Shown: piece by piece, positions 53,801 to 61,414 of the stretch
How the letters are laid out: each line of letters starts with the position of its first letter
Numbering within the stretch: the stretch's first letter is position 1
Assembly (NCBI GenBank): GCA_944324475.1
Contig: CALUWK010000006.1
Location: 1-64,000, forward strand
Direction of reading: 5' to 3'
Source: Candidatus Gastranaerophilales bacterium
Lineage (GTDB): Bacteria > Cyanobacteriota > Vampirovibrionia > Gastranaerophilales > Gastranaerophilaceae
DNA: 64,000 nt
Translations under genes and position numbers: made by a program
The notes under the pieces: model-generated
Databases searched by the model: none
What the model was told of the DNA's origin: nothing
Seen by the model: only the letters and a program-made list of their open reading frames with translations

Positions 53801-54305
53801 TATCTCCTCTTAAGGCAAATTCACCTATATCAGTTACTTGTGTTGCTCTTTTGTAGCCCATTTGAGTTAATTTTTTTGAAATGCTTGAATAGTCAATGGT
53901 ATCATTTTTTTTAATTTTTAATACATTGTTTTGGTAAAATTTAATATTGTTAAATTTTTCAAGCAATGATTTTACGGGCATGAAAATAATTTCGGGTTGT
54001 TTTAATATTATGTTAATTTGTTCTTCATAAATATAACAATTTTTTTCAAGTTCGCTATAAAAACTTATTTCTTGAACAGGAAAAACTTTACTTTCAATAT
54101 TTAATAAGTTTTTTAAATCTTTTTGAGCTTTAAGAGCGCTTTGTTCATCTAAAGTTATGTATATTATTTTTTTTTGATTTTTTAGAATATAATTTATTAA
54201 AAGCAAATTAAAAGGTTTTAAAAGTCCTGACAGAACAAGTTTTTGTTTGTTGGGATTTTTTATAAAACTATTTATACAGGTAAAGTTAATGTTTTTAAAA
54301 GGCAT
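50829..54305 (-). CDS. mfd: Transcription-repair coupling factor
   Basis: Removes stalled RNA polymerase and recruits UvrA to damage. 1158 residues with the UvrB-like N-terminal domains (including EIGYFEGVEYYL), the RNA polymerase-interacting domain (LKTGEYVVHSVHGIGIYNG), helicase Walker A DVGFGKTEIA, box DEEHKFGVRHKE, LSATPIPRTL, and a TRCF domain at the C-terminus. Complete length for the family. It overlaps the ROK kinase gene by 11 bases. Confidence 0.97.
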   Translation of the reverse strand: MPFKNINFTCINSFIKNPNKQKLVLSGLLKPFNLLLINYILKNQKKIIYITLDEQSALKAQKDLKNLLNIESKVFPVQEISFYSELEKNCYIYEEQINIILKQPEIIFMPVKSLLEKFNNIKFYQNNVLKIKKNDTIDYSSISKKLTQMGYKRATQVTDIGEFALRGDILDIYTLDKNPVRIEFFADTIEDIRYFYPNNQKSFEHIEKINIIPLYKFILDEKNKENFKKEIKNIKIENNDFLKNLKYELIEKIDEIGYFEGVEYYLNYFIETPSSTLDFFDDYILIFDETSQILSKFETVEKTYIKNYNDNILSNLKLPLKKLNHLSYEDFLKKLKTFKQIGLDNFLSNDYDKIIDFTTALAPIFSSNISNISKYIKKMLSQNYNIYICSNFPNRLKEIFKEFEIYSNNIQYFPDISCGGAISEDDKISFDKILFISDKELFNKHSRDITTKKYYSNKQTQDFIDSINDLKTGEYVVHSVHGIGIYNGISKQTIDNNQKDYLEIQFQGTDKLFMPAEQINLLCRYRGSGTTKPKLSKMGGSCWETIKAKAKKEVELIAYDLLDLYAKRKISKGIQFEADSTWQYEMEDNFEYTETPDQMKAIIEVKKDMEEQKPMDRLICADVGFGKTEIALRAMFKAVMSGYQTALIAPTTILTMQHFETIKERFEPFEIKIALLNRFCSKKEQKNITEKIKSGEIDVIIGTHRLLSDDIEFKNLGLLVIDEEHKFGVRHKEKLKKFKENIDVLSLSATPIPRTLNMALSGLKDLSVINTPPKNRLPIKTYVGEFSPDYVRNAINQEIQRDGQIFYLYNRVETIEKFKEKLKEIVPNARIAIAHGQMPEKQLEEIICNFLERKYDILLSTTIIESGLDIPNANTIIIHDADNFGLAQLYQLRGRVGRSDRQAYCFCFYKKSKELNEQAKKRLNSIKDFTNLGSGYQIALRDIEIRGVGNILGTHQHGQMINVGFDTYCSLLSECIEDIKAKKAKNPYEKPKTKKEPAIIDINAEAYIPDDWAQTYEQKILEYKRISDVSTISELEEMELNLKDRFAKVPECTKNLIKLVKLRILADSAGITLVRQAGNTIRIYTPYTLREWMILKSKIETKITKFFTFTQPPKTLAKTKGILLMNKNEDNFDEIFNKLADLFYYISEVILNFKIENN

Positions 54306-55275
54306 TGTTATATTCTTCTGTTAAAGTTGCGCCAATCACTGCTGAATAATCTTTAAGTTCCGCTTTTTTAAACTCGGTTTTTTCACTTGCAATCCTTAAT
54401 GCTTTTGCTTTTGCAAGACGAACTGTTTTTAGATATATTTCATCAATTCCTTGAATTAAACCACCTCCAAGGATAATAAGCTCTGGATTAAAAAAATTAA
54501 TTGCGCTTGCAAGCCCGCCTGAAAGGTACTCAATAGCTTCATTTACATATTGAGTGGTTATTTCATCATGTGCATCCAATGCTTGTTTTATATGTTTGGT
54601 TGAAATATGTTGACTTTCTGTTAATTCAGTTATAATTGATTTTCTTCCTTTTTTAATGGCACCTTGTATTCTTGATTCTATGGCACTTCTTGAGGCATAT
54701 GCTTCAAGGCATCCTACAGCGCCGCATGAGCAGCTTCTTCCGTTTAAATCAACAATAATATGTCCGATTTCACCTGCAGAACCTGAAATACCTCTATATA
54801 TTTTTTTATTTATAATTATTGATGAGCCTATTCCTGTGCCTATAAAAACACATAAAATATCATTATGATTTTTACCTGCTCCAAGTATAAGTTCTCCTAT
54901 TGCTGCTGCTTCGACGTCGTTAAATACATTTGTCTTAATAGAATATTTTTGTTCAAGAATTTTTTTAATTTCAAGATTTTTAATTTCAAGATTGCAAGCA
55001 TTTACAACTGTTCCACTTTTTCTTTCTATTTGTCCTGCTATGGCAATTCCTATAGAATCAATTTCTTCTTGTTTGATGTTTGAAATTTCAAATAATTCAT
55101 CTATTGCTTCAAATAATTTGGATGTTATTTTTTTATTACCTTTTTCTTTTTTTGTTTTCTTTTTTACTTCGAAAATAACCTTTCTTTGAGGTAAATTATT
55201 ATTAATATTTTTTTCTACTATGGCACAGAGCACTTTTGTACCACCTAAATCTATTCCTACATCATATTTTTTCAT
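54295..55275 (-). CDS. ROK family sugar kinase
   Basis: Glucokinase or N-acetylhexosamine-kinase type enzyme, 326 residues. The ATP-binding motif is GIDLGGTKVL at the N-terminus, the sugar-binding Glu-His in GEIGHIIVDLNG, followed by the zinc motif CSCGAVGCLEAYAS, and PELIILGGGL near the C-terminus. No DNA-binding domain, so an enzyme rather than a ROK repressor. The exact sugar cannot be decided from sequence. It overlaps plsC-like and mfd genes at both ends. Confidence 0.92.
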   Translation of the reverse strand: MKKYDVGIDLGGTKVLCAIVEKNINNNLPQRKVIFEVKKKTKKEKGNKKITSKLFEAIDELFEISNIKQEEIDSIGIAIAGQIERKSGTVVNACNLEIKNLEIKKILEQKYSIKTNVFNDVEAAAIGELILGAGKNHNDILCVFIGTGIGSSIIINKKIYRGISGSAGEIGHIIVDLNGRSCSCGAVGCLEAYASRSAIESRIQGAIKKGRKSIITELTESQHISTKHIKQALDAHDEITTQYVNEAIEYLSGGLASAINFFNPELIILGGGLIQGIDEIYLKTVRLAKAKALRIASEKTEFKKAELKDYSAVIGATLTEEYNNAF

Positions 55276-56105
55276 TATTTTTCAATTTTATCTTTCATTC
55301 CTATGTTTTTTAATCTTCTTTCTATGTCTCGCCACCAACTGAGTTTTTGTTTAAAAAGGTATCTGTAACCTTCAAAATCTCCTTTGGAGATTTGTTTTTG
55401 TTGGTTATCACATAAAACTTCAAATTCTTTTTCTAATTTATGACAAAAATCTTTTCTTTCATATTTAAATTCATGAAATGTTGTAACTTCGCCAAATTCA
55501 AGTACTATTTCTGGCTTATCTTGTCTTAAAAAGGTATAATTAACAGCTACAGGACAAAGATTAATTCCGCCATAATTTTTAACTGCATTTTCTGTTAAAT
55601 AAGCCAATCCTGTTTGAAAAACCTCTGGTCTAAAATGTGGCGGTCTTATTATTCCTTGAGGAAAAAGCCAAAAATTTATATCAGGGTCTTTTAAAGTAGT
55701 TGCAGCGTACTTAAGAGCTTTTATAGCATCTTGTGCAGATTTTTTATTTATGGGAAAACAACCTATATATTGAAAAAGAGGAAAGCGATTCATCTCTTCA
55801 ATCATTAAACGTAAACGCCCTTTCATTATTCTCCTTGCAACATTATAGCCCAAAATACCGTCCCACCAGTTGTTATGGTTAGTATAAAAAAGCATGGCTT
55901 TCGTTTTATCTCTTTTTTCAATATTTTCAATTCCCTTATACATTAAAGAATGAAATCTTGCTTCGATCATTCTTGGAAAAACATAATCTGCTATAAAAAG
56001 CCAAAATGGAACATCTTTTGCTGTTCTAAATTTTTCTTTTCTGTTTCTTAAAATTGTTGGCGGAGTATCGCTATATAAATGCTTAGGAGTATCAATTATT
56101 GTCAT
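55275..56105 (-). CDS. PlsC-like 1-acyl-glycerol-3-phosphate acyltransferase
   Basis: Membrane-associated acyltransferase, 276 residues. The HX4D motif is present as NHNNWWDG, then the CFPINKKSAQDA glycerol-phosphate-binding segment. The third motif, usually FPEGTRS, reads FPQGIIRP, so the Glu is Gln. It is more like the divergent DUF-type PlsC relatives than E. coli PlsC. Substrate is therefore uncertain. CAGGAAA precedes the ATG. Confidence 0.85.
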   Translation of the reverse strand: MTIIDTPKHLYSDTPPTILRNRKEKFRTAKDVPFWLFIADYVFPRMIEARFHSLMYKGIENIEKRDKTKAMLFYTNHNNWWDGILGYNVARRIMKGRLRLMIEEMNRFPLFQYIGCFPINKKSAQDAIKALKYAATTLKDPDINFWLFPQGIIRPPHFRPEVFQTGLAYLTENAVKNYGGINLCPVAVNYTFLRQDKPEIVLEFGEVTTFHEFKYERKDFCHKLEKEFEVLCDNQQKQISKGDFEGYRYLFKQKLSWWRDIERRLKNIGMKDKIEK

Positions 56106-56117
56106 AATTTTTTCCTG

Positions 56118-59100
56118 TTATTTATCCTCTATTATTCGATTTAGTTGACAATGAGCTTTAAAAGATGTTAAATCTTTTTCAACTTTTTTTGTATAAGTCT
56201 TAAGATTTAAATTTTTAGTTAAGTCTATTGTTCTATTGTACATTTTTATGATATTTTGAGCATAACTGTATTTTTTACTGTCTGGTTCACTTGATAATAG
56301 TTCACGAGCAATTTCTGTTTTTAATTTAAATAATTTTGCCTGCAGGTATAAAAGTTCGTTTTCAGACGCACTTTGAAGTGCTAGCTCGCAATACATTTTA
56401 GCATTTTCTTTATCATTTAATTTTAAATAAGCTTTTGCAAGAAGTTCTTGGAATAAAATTTTAAAGTAATGGTTATTATTTTGAGCATTCTCGCAAATTT
56501 TAACTGCTTTTTCACAAATTTCTATACAATAAGTGTCTGCTTTATTATATGCTGTTGCAGCAGCGCTTATATACCAGGCTAAAAGTGCTCCGAATGCAAT
56601 TTTTTTAGATGAAAAATATTGCATTTGTTCTGTTGCAATTTCAATAGCTTTTAAATATGATTTTTCTTCCAATAGTACATATGCTAACAGGGTTTTTATT
56701 GTGTTTTTTGAAACCTCATCTCCGCAATTATTTGCAAACGCACTGGCTTCAAATAATTCATCTTTTATTGAACTTATATCGAGTCTCAAAATTTTGTTAA
56801 TTAAGCTTATAGTGTTCCATTTACAAATCAATTCGGGAGTATCTATTGCATAGGAATAGTTATCCACTATTTCTTTTAAAATATTATCTGATTCATCAAA
56901 GTATCCTTTAGCTGTATTTGCCATAGCTTCTGCGTATGCAAGACGAGTTTTTAGATAATCCGCTTTTTGTCCTTTTTCTTTTTCAAGAATTTTGCTTATT
57001 TCACTTATTAATTCAAATGCAAGAGGAGAGCCTTGTTGAGAATAGCTTTGCGCCAGTGTAATGTTAGAATTAATCCAGCAATAAAAAATTTCATTTTGAT
57101 TTATCCATTTATGTTTTGAGAAAATATTTAAATGTTTTTGTAAAATTGGGTTTATTTCAGTATTTACAAGACTTGCTATTTCTTCCCAAGAGCCCAGTTT
57201 CAATAATGGTTCAAGCTTTCTTGCTTTTATTAGTGCAATTTGAAGTTCAAGAGTTGATTTTTTTTCATTTTTATCATTTTTATTAAAATATTTTAATACA
57301 TTATCGCAAACTTCAACTGCACCTGTATAATCTTGAGTTAATAGTGCACTTTGCAATAAAAAGCCTGATAAATCAATAACTTTGTTTTCGTCTTCATTTT
57401 TTTGCGCTGCTATAACAGCGTTCGATAGATAGTCTTTTGCTTCTTGAGGGCTTTTTTTATATATTAGTTTGCCAAGTCTTTCGCAAATATTGTTTTTAGT
57501 GTATTCAAAATTATCTAATTTTACATTTTCAAGTAAAATAAGACATTGTTTTTGAGCCATCGAATAAATATTAACATCACCTATATAATTTGCATATTGC
57601 AGGTTTTTTGTCCATAGGCTATATGCTAGTTCTTTATTGCCTATAATTTGAGCTAAAATTGGACATATTAGGGGGGTGGAGATTGTTTTTCCATTTAATT
57701 CTTCCAATAATTTTTTAGCATCATTTTTAATAAGATCTTCCTCTTTTGCTTTGATGTAGCAATATGACCAGGTAAGCGAATTTTTAAATCCATATATATC
57801 ATCAAATTTTCTTTTTAAGTATCCTTTTTTGCTTAATTTTTCAACTATTTCAAAAAATTCATTTTCATTTAATTCATATAAGCTTGCAAGAATTTTATAA
57901 TCTAATTTGTCACCCAAAAGTGAGGCTGTGCAAAGGAAAATATATTCTTTTTTGCTTTGACTTTTTAAAAATTCAAGTCTTTCATAAAAGCATTTTTCAA
58001 GTGTATCAGGAATTTCGATATCGTCAGTGTTTTTAATAAAATTAATTTTTTTGTCTTTTACAAAAAGATATTTTCTTTCAAAAAGATATTGTAAAATCTG
58101 TTCTATGTATGCAATATTACCTTGCGCATTATAGGCTATTTGTGCAAGTATATCATTTGGTATTTCAGAATCTTGACCTAAAACTTTTTTAATAAAGTTT
58201 TTGCTTTCGAATGTGTTAAAGTTTCTTAAAGAAATATTCAGACAATTATTGTTGTCAAGCCTATTTGATTGAAAATACATTGCTATTGCGTGTTGATTTT
58301 TGTATCCTAAAATCATTTTAGCATCTCGTGCAAAATAATTTTCATCTACAAGATATTTTAAAAATCCATATGAAGATTCATCAATCAAATCAAAATCGTC
58401 AATTATGATTATAATGTTTTTCTTTTGTTTTAAATAATCAAAAATATCTTTTAAGTGTTTATATGTTATTTCTTTATTAATTAGTATGTTTTCAAAATAA
58501 TCTCTTTTTAGAGGATATATTAAATTTGCGAGGGTTTCGAGATTTTCTTCATCAATTTTTTCTAAGTTTAATTTATTAAGAACTTTTTTTTCAAAAATTT
58601 TTAAATTAAATTCATCTTTAAGAACAACGGGGCAATTAAACAAACTTGCAAAAAAGCTTTGAATTAAACCGTAAGGGCTGACTTGTGTTAAGGCTGAGCA
58701 TTGTGCATAAAATACTACAGTGGACGGGGATGATGCTTTATTTATTCTAAAATATAAGTCATTTAAAAGGTGCGTTTTTCCAACCCCTCTTGGTGCATTA
58801 ATTGAAATTGCTCTTATTTGTGAGTTATTGTCAGATAAATTATTTAAAATCATTTCAAGAGCTTTATCGTATTTTTTGTATTCGCTTTGCTCAAAAGAAG
58901 GTTTTTGATCTAAAAATACCATCTTATATGAATCCGGAGCAATTTTAATTAAAGAAAATTCTTTATTTAATTTCACGTATGCTCCGTTTGTTGTTATTAT
59001 ATCTTTGTTTGAACCCAGTTTTAATTGTTTAATATTTTTATCTTTTTTAAACTCTTCAAGAGTTAAAATGATAAATTTGTATGAAATCCCTGTATCTAAT

Positions 59101-59690
59101 GTTTTTTCTAAAATTTGATTAAATTTTAGAAATTCTATATCAAATTGATTTATTTTATTTAAAATTTTTGTATCTTCTGTGTACTTGAATTTAAAAATTA
59201 CAGTATCTGAATTTAAAAATTTGCAAAAAGTATTAAATGTGATTTTAATTGTTGTTTTTATGTTTTCAATAACTTTTTGTTTAAATTCTTCCTTGTTGTA
59301 TTTTTCAAAAGTTGTCTTAAGGTTTGGAAAATTAACGCAAATTACGAGTGTTTCGTTTTCTTTTTTTTGTTCATTTGATTTATCTGAAACTATTATATTT
59401 GATGATTTATTTTTTTCTTTTATTTCTATTTTTTTTGGTTGCGGTGTATTTTGTTGTTTTTGATTTTCAAATATATGACCGCATTTTCTACATTTTTTGC
59501 TTGTTGAATAATTGGCACTATTGCAATTTGGACAAAATTTAACAAAAGTATAACCACAAGATGCACAATTTACGGAACCAAGGCGAGCTGGGGAACCGCA
59601 TTTCGGACATTTTATAATCAGTCTTAATTTACAAGTCGGACAATATGTTTCTTTGTCTGAGACTTCTGTTTTACATTTCGGACAAATCAA
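56118..59690 (-). CDS. Zinc-ribbon, cyclase-like, AAA ATPase and TPR protein
   Basis: About 1190 residues in four parts (numbered from the TTG at 59723): three CxxC zinc ribbons in 14-81, a cyclase-like domain without metal Asp residues (about 124-270), an ATPase with Walker A APRGVGKTH (310-318) and Walker B IIIIDDFDLID, and about 600 residues of TPR-like helices. This is the layout of class III cyclase/AAA/TPR signalling proteins. The start is uncertain: a TTG at 59723 or at 59690 (MICPKCKTE), the latter chosen because zinc-ribbon proteins commonly begin so and TATAAT lies only four bases before the former. Confidence 0.8.
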   Translation of the reverse strand: MICPKCKTEVSDKETYCPTCKLRLIIKCPKCGSPARLGSVNCASCGYTFVKFCPNCNSANYSTSKKCRKCGHIFENQKQQNTPQPKKIEIKEKNKSSNIIVSDKSNEQKKENETLVICVNFPNLKTTFEKYNKEEFKQKVIENIKTTIKITFNTFCKFLNSDTVIFKFKYTEDTKILNKINQFDIEFLKFNQILEKTLDTGISYKFIILTLEEFKKDKNIKQLKLGSNKDIITTNGAYVKLNKEFSLIKIAPDSYKMVFLDQKPSFEQSEYKKYDKALEMILNNLSDNNSQIRAISINAPRGVGKTHLLNDLYFRINKASSPSTVVFYAQCSALTQVSPYGLIQSFFASLFNCPVVLKDEFNLKIFEKKVLNKLNLEKIDEENLETLANLIYPLKRDYFENILINKEITYKHLKDIFDYLKQKKNIIIIIDDFDLIDESSYGFLKYLVDENYFARDAKMILGYKNQHAIAMYFQSNRLDNNNCLNISLRNFNTFESKNFIKKVLGQDSEIPNDILAQIAYNAQGNIAYIEQILQYLFERKYLFVKDKKINFIKNTDDIEIPDTLEKCFYERLEFLKSQSKKEYIFLCTASLLGDKLDYKILASLYELNENEFFEIVEKLSKKGYLKRKFDDIYGFKNSLTWSYCYIKAKEEDLIKNDAKKLLEELNGKTISTPLICPILAQIIGNKELAYSLWTKNLQYANYIGDVNIYSMAQKQCLILLENVKLDNFEYTKNNICERLGKLIYKKSPQEAKDYLSNAVIAAQKNEDENKVIDLSGFLLQSALLTQDYTGAVEVCDNVLKYFNKNDKNEKKSTLELQIALIKARKLEPLLKLGSWEEIASLVNTEINPILQKHLNIFSKHKWINQNEIFYCWINSNITLAQSYSQQGSPLAFELISEISKILEKEKGQKADYLKTRLAYAEAMANTAKGYFDESDNILKEIVDNYSYAIDTPELICKWNTISLINKILRLDISSIKDELFEASAFANNCGDEVSKNTIKTLLAYVLLEEKSYLKAIEIATEQMQYFSSKKIAFGALLAWYISAAATAYNKADTYCIEICEKAVKICENAQNNNHYFKILFQELLAKAYLKLNDKENAKMYCELALQSASENELLYLQAKLFKLKTEIARELLSSEPDSKKYSYAQNIIKMYNRTIDLTKNLNLKTYTKKVEKDLTSFKAHCQLNRIIEDK

Positions 59691-59727
59691 AGCTTTTATC
59701 CCAATATAAATTGTTGTATTCAAAATG

Positions 59728-59733
59728 ATTATA
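59728..59733 (-). promoter_or_regulatory. -10 element before the zinc-ribbon ATPase gene
   Basis: TATAAT on the minus strand, giving an expected start of transcription near 59721 and a leader of about 30 bases to the TTG at 59690. It lies in the 91-base divergent region shared with pdxJ. Confidence 0.45.
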
Positions 59734-59802
59734 ATACAAATATGAAAAAAGTATGTTTTTTGTAAATTTTGTAAATTTTTAGATTTTATTTTTTGTTAGT
59801 AG

Positions 59803-59808
59803 TAGAAT
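59803..59808 (+). promoter_or_regulatory. -10 element for leaderless pdxJ
   Basis: TAGAAT ends exactly six bases before the pdxJ ATG; no ribosome-binding site is present. Confidence 0.5.
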
Positions 59809-59814
59809 TAAACT

Positions 59815-60519
59815 ATGAAATTAGGAGTAAATATAGATCACATTGCGACCTTAAGAAATGCAAGAGGAGGTGTAGAACCAAATCTTGTTGAGGCTGCTAA
59901 GATTATATTAAATGAAGATGTTTCGACTCTTACTATGCACTTAAGAGAAGATAGACGTCACATAAAAGATCAGGATTTATTTGATATAAACAAATTGGGA
60001 GCAAGAATTAATTTAGAAATGGCTGCTACATCTGAAATTCAACAAATTGCATTGAATATTTTGCCTTATAGCGTTTGTATTGTCCCCGAAAGACGTATGG
60101 AAGTCACTACCGAAGGTGGTTTGGATGTATATGGCCAAAAAGAGAAGTTGAAAGAGTTTATTAAACCGTTAAAAGAAAATGGTGTTCTGGTAAGTATGTT
60201 TATCGACCCTGATTTGTCGCAAATTGAAGCTTCGAGTTATATTGGAGCAGATTATATTGAATTGCATACAGGAACCTTTTCAAATGCATTTGAAAAAGGG
60301 GTTTGTACAAATGAACTTGATAAATTAAAAAAAGCTGCAGTTTTTGCTAAGAATGTTGGATTAAAAGTTAATGCAGGACATGGACTTAATTATGAAAATG
60401 TGCATTTTATGAAGCAAATGGAGGTTTTAGAACTCAATATTGGACACAGCATTATTTCAAGGTCTGTTTTTGTTGGGATTCAAAAAGCTGTAAGAGAAAT
60501 GCTGGAGCTTATAAAATAA
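59815..60519 (+). CDS. pdxJ: Pyridoxine 5'-phosphate synthase
   Basis: Last step of the DXP-dependent vitamin B6 pathway, condensing 1-deoxyxylulose 5-phosphate with 3-amino-2-oxopropyl phosphate. The N-terminus LGVNIDHIATLRNARGG is diagnostic; HLREDRRHI, the Glu in INLEMAAT, VPERRMEVTTEGGLD and VNAGHGLNYENV follow. Length 234 is standard. Divergent from the ATPase gene, and apparently leaderless. Confidence 0.96.
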   Translation: MKLGVNIDHIATLRNARGGVEPNLVEAAKIILNEDVSTLTMHLREDRRHIKDQDLFDINKLGARINLEMAATSEIQQIALNILPYSVCIVPERRMEVTTEGGLDVYGQKEKLKEFIKPLKENGVLVSMFIDPDLSQIEASSYIGADYIELHTGTFSNAFEKGVCTNELDKLKKAAVFAKNVGLKVNAGHGLNYENVHFMKQMEVLELNIGHSIISRSVFVGIQKAVREMLELIK

Positions 60520-60536
60520 GAATTGTAAACAATTTC

Positions 60537-60565
60537 TTGACATAGTTTTTTGTCTTGGATATATT
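60537..60565 (+). promoter_or_regulatory. Promoter of rplU-rpmA
   Basis: TTGACA (60537-60542) and TATATT (60560-60565) are 17 bases apart, the best consensus promoter in the window. It lies 18 bases after the pdxJ stop. Confidence 0.8.
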
Positions 60566-60571
60566 AGGATA

Positions 60572-60639
60572 TGCAGATAGGTTGATCGCTCGTAAATGCT
60601 TTAAGATAAGCTGCGATTCCTTAAAAGAAAGGATTTAAA
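60572..60639 (+). promoter_or_regulatory. rplU leader with a hairpin masking the ribosome-binding site
   Basis: The approximately 68-base leader contains TCCTT (60618-60622) able to pair with AAGGA (60629-60633), the Shine-Dalgarno sequence of rplU, across a six-base loop. L21 leaders with autoregulatory structure are known in other bacteria; similarity here is only in placement. Confidence 0.35.
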
Positions 60640-60993
60640 ATGTACGCAATAGTTGAAACAGGCGGAAAACAATATAAACTTGAAGAAGGCAGATATGTCG
60701 ATATTGAGTTGTTGGATGCTAAAGCGGACGAAAAAGTTACCTTTGACAAGGTTGTTATGCTTGTTAACGGTAAAAAATCAAAAGTTGGTAAACCTTATGT
60801 GACTTCTGCTACTGTTGACGGCACTGTTGTTAAAAATGATAAGGCAAGAAAGATTATTATTTACAAACAACGTCCTAAAAAAGGTACAAGAGTTAAACAA
60901 GGTCATAGACAGCAATTCACTCGTGTTATGATAAATAAAATAAACACAAAAGCAAAATCAGCTAAGAGTGAAGAAACAACAGGAGAAGAATAA
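60640..60993 (+). CDS. rplU: 50S ribosomal protein L21
   Basis: The N-terminus [22 protein letters not shown] is typical and the C-terminal [23 protein letters not shown] carries the rRNA-binding residues. A short lysine/serine/glutamate tail extends it to 117 residues. AAAGGA precedes the ATG. It is followed 2 bases later by rpmA, the standard rplU-rpmA pair. Confidence 0.97.
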   Translation: MYAIVETGGKQYKLEEGRYVDIELLDAKADEKVTFDKVVMLVNGKKSKVGKPYVTSATVDGTVVKNDKARKIIIYKQRPKKGTRVKQGHRQQFTRVMINKINTKAKSAKSEETTGEE

Positions 60994-60995
60994 CA

Positions 60996-61250
60996 ATGGC
61001 GCATAAGAAGGGTGTAGGTTCATCAAAAAACGGTCGTGACAGCGAAAGTAAAAGATTAGGCGTAAAAAAATATGCTAATGAGTCTGTTGTTGCAGGCAAT
61101 ATTATTGTAAGACAAAGAGGTACAAAGATTCATCCCGGCAATAATGTCGGCAGAGGTTCTGATGATACTTTATTTGCATTAATTGATGGCGTAGTTAAGT
61201 TTGAACCATACAGAAGAACAAGAAAACAAGTTAGCGTATATGCTAAATAA
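60996..61250 (+). CDS. rpmA: 50S ribosomal protein L27
   Basis: 84 residues with the canonical start [20 protein letters not shown], whose N-terminal tail reaches the peptidyl-transferase centre, and [11 protein letters not shown]. No cleavable N-terminal extension of the Firmicutes type is present. The start lies 2 bases after the rplU stop, with GGAGAAG inside the rplU end. Confidence 0.97.
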   Translation: MAHKKGVGSSKNGRDSESKRLGVKKYANESVVAGNIIVRQRGTKIHPGNNVGRGSDDTLFALIDGVVKFEPYRRTRKQVSVYAK

Positions 61251-61280
61251 CGATCGAACAATTAAAATTTAATATGGTTT

Positions 61281-61358
61281 GGGAGCGTAGCTCAGTTTGG
61301 TTAGAGCGCTTGCCTGTCACGCAAGAGGTCGCGGGTTCGAGCCCCGTCGTTCCCGCCA
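61281..61358 (+). tRNA. tRNA-Asp (GTC)
   Basis: Full cloverleaf: acceptor GGGAGCG/CGTTCCC (one G-T pair), D-stem GCTC/GAGC, anticodon stem CTTGC/GCAAG with loop CTGTCAC and anticodon GTC at 61316-61318, T-stem GCGGG/CCCGT with TTCGAGC loop, discriminator G and encoded CCA. It lies 30 bases after rpmA, so it may be co-transcribed. Confidence 0.98.
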
Positions 61359-61366
61359 TATTTATA

Positions 61367-61388
61367 AAAAGCACCGGAAGGTGCTTTT
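61367..61388 (+). terminator. Hairpin after tRNA-Asp
   Basis: AAAAGCACC and GGTGCTTTT form a nine-pair stem with a GGAA loop. The T-run is only four bases and part of the stem, so termination may be partial and the next gene may be read through. Confidence 0.6.
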
Positions 61389-61414
61389 ATGTTATAAAAA
61401 ATATAGAGGCATTT

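Noticed and set aside
59691-59723. Leaderless start at the TTG at 59723 for the zinc-ribbon ATPase
   Set aside because: TATAAT is only four bases away and the codon is TTG rather than ATG; a short leader and a start at 59690 fit better, though this remains uncertain.
61274-61414. Coding extension of the FkbM gene across tRNA-Asp
   Set aside because: The extension is merely the tRNA read in frame; the ATG at 61415 has its own ribosome-binding site and a domain-consistent start.
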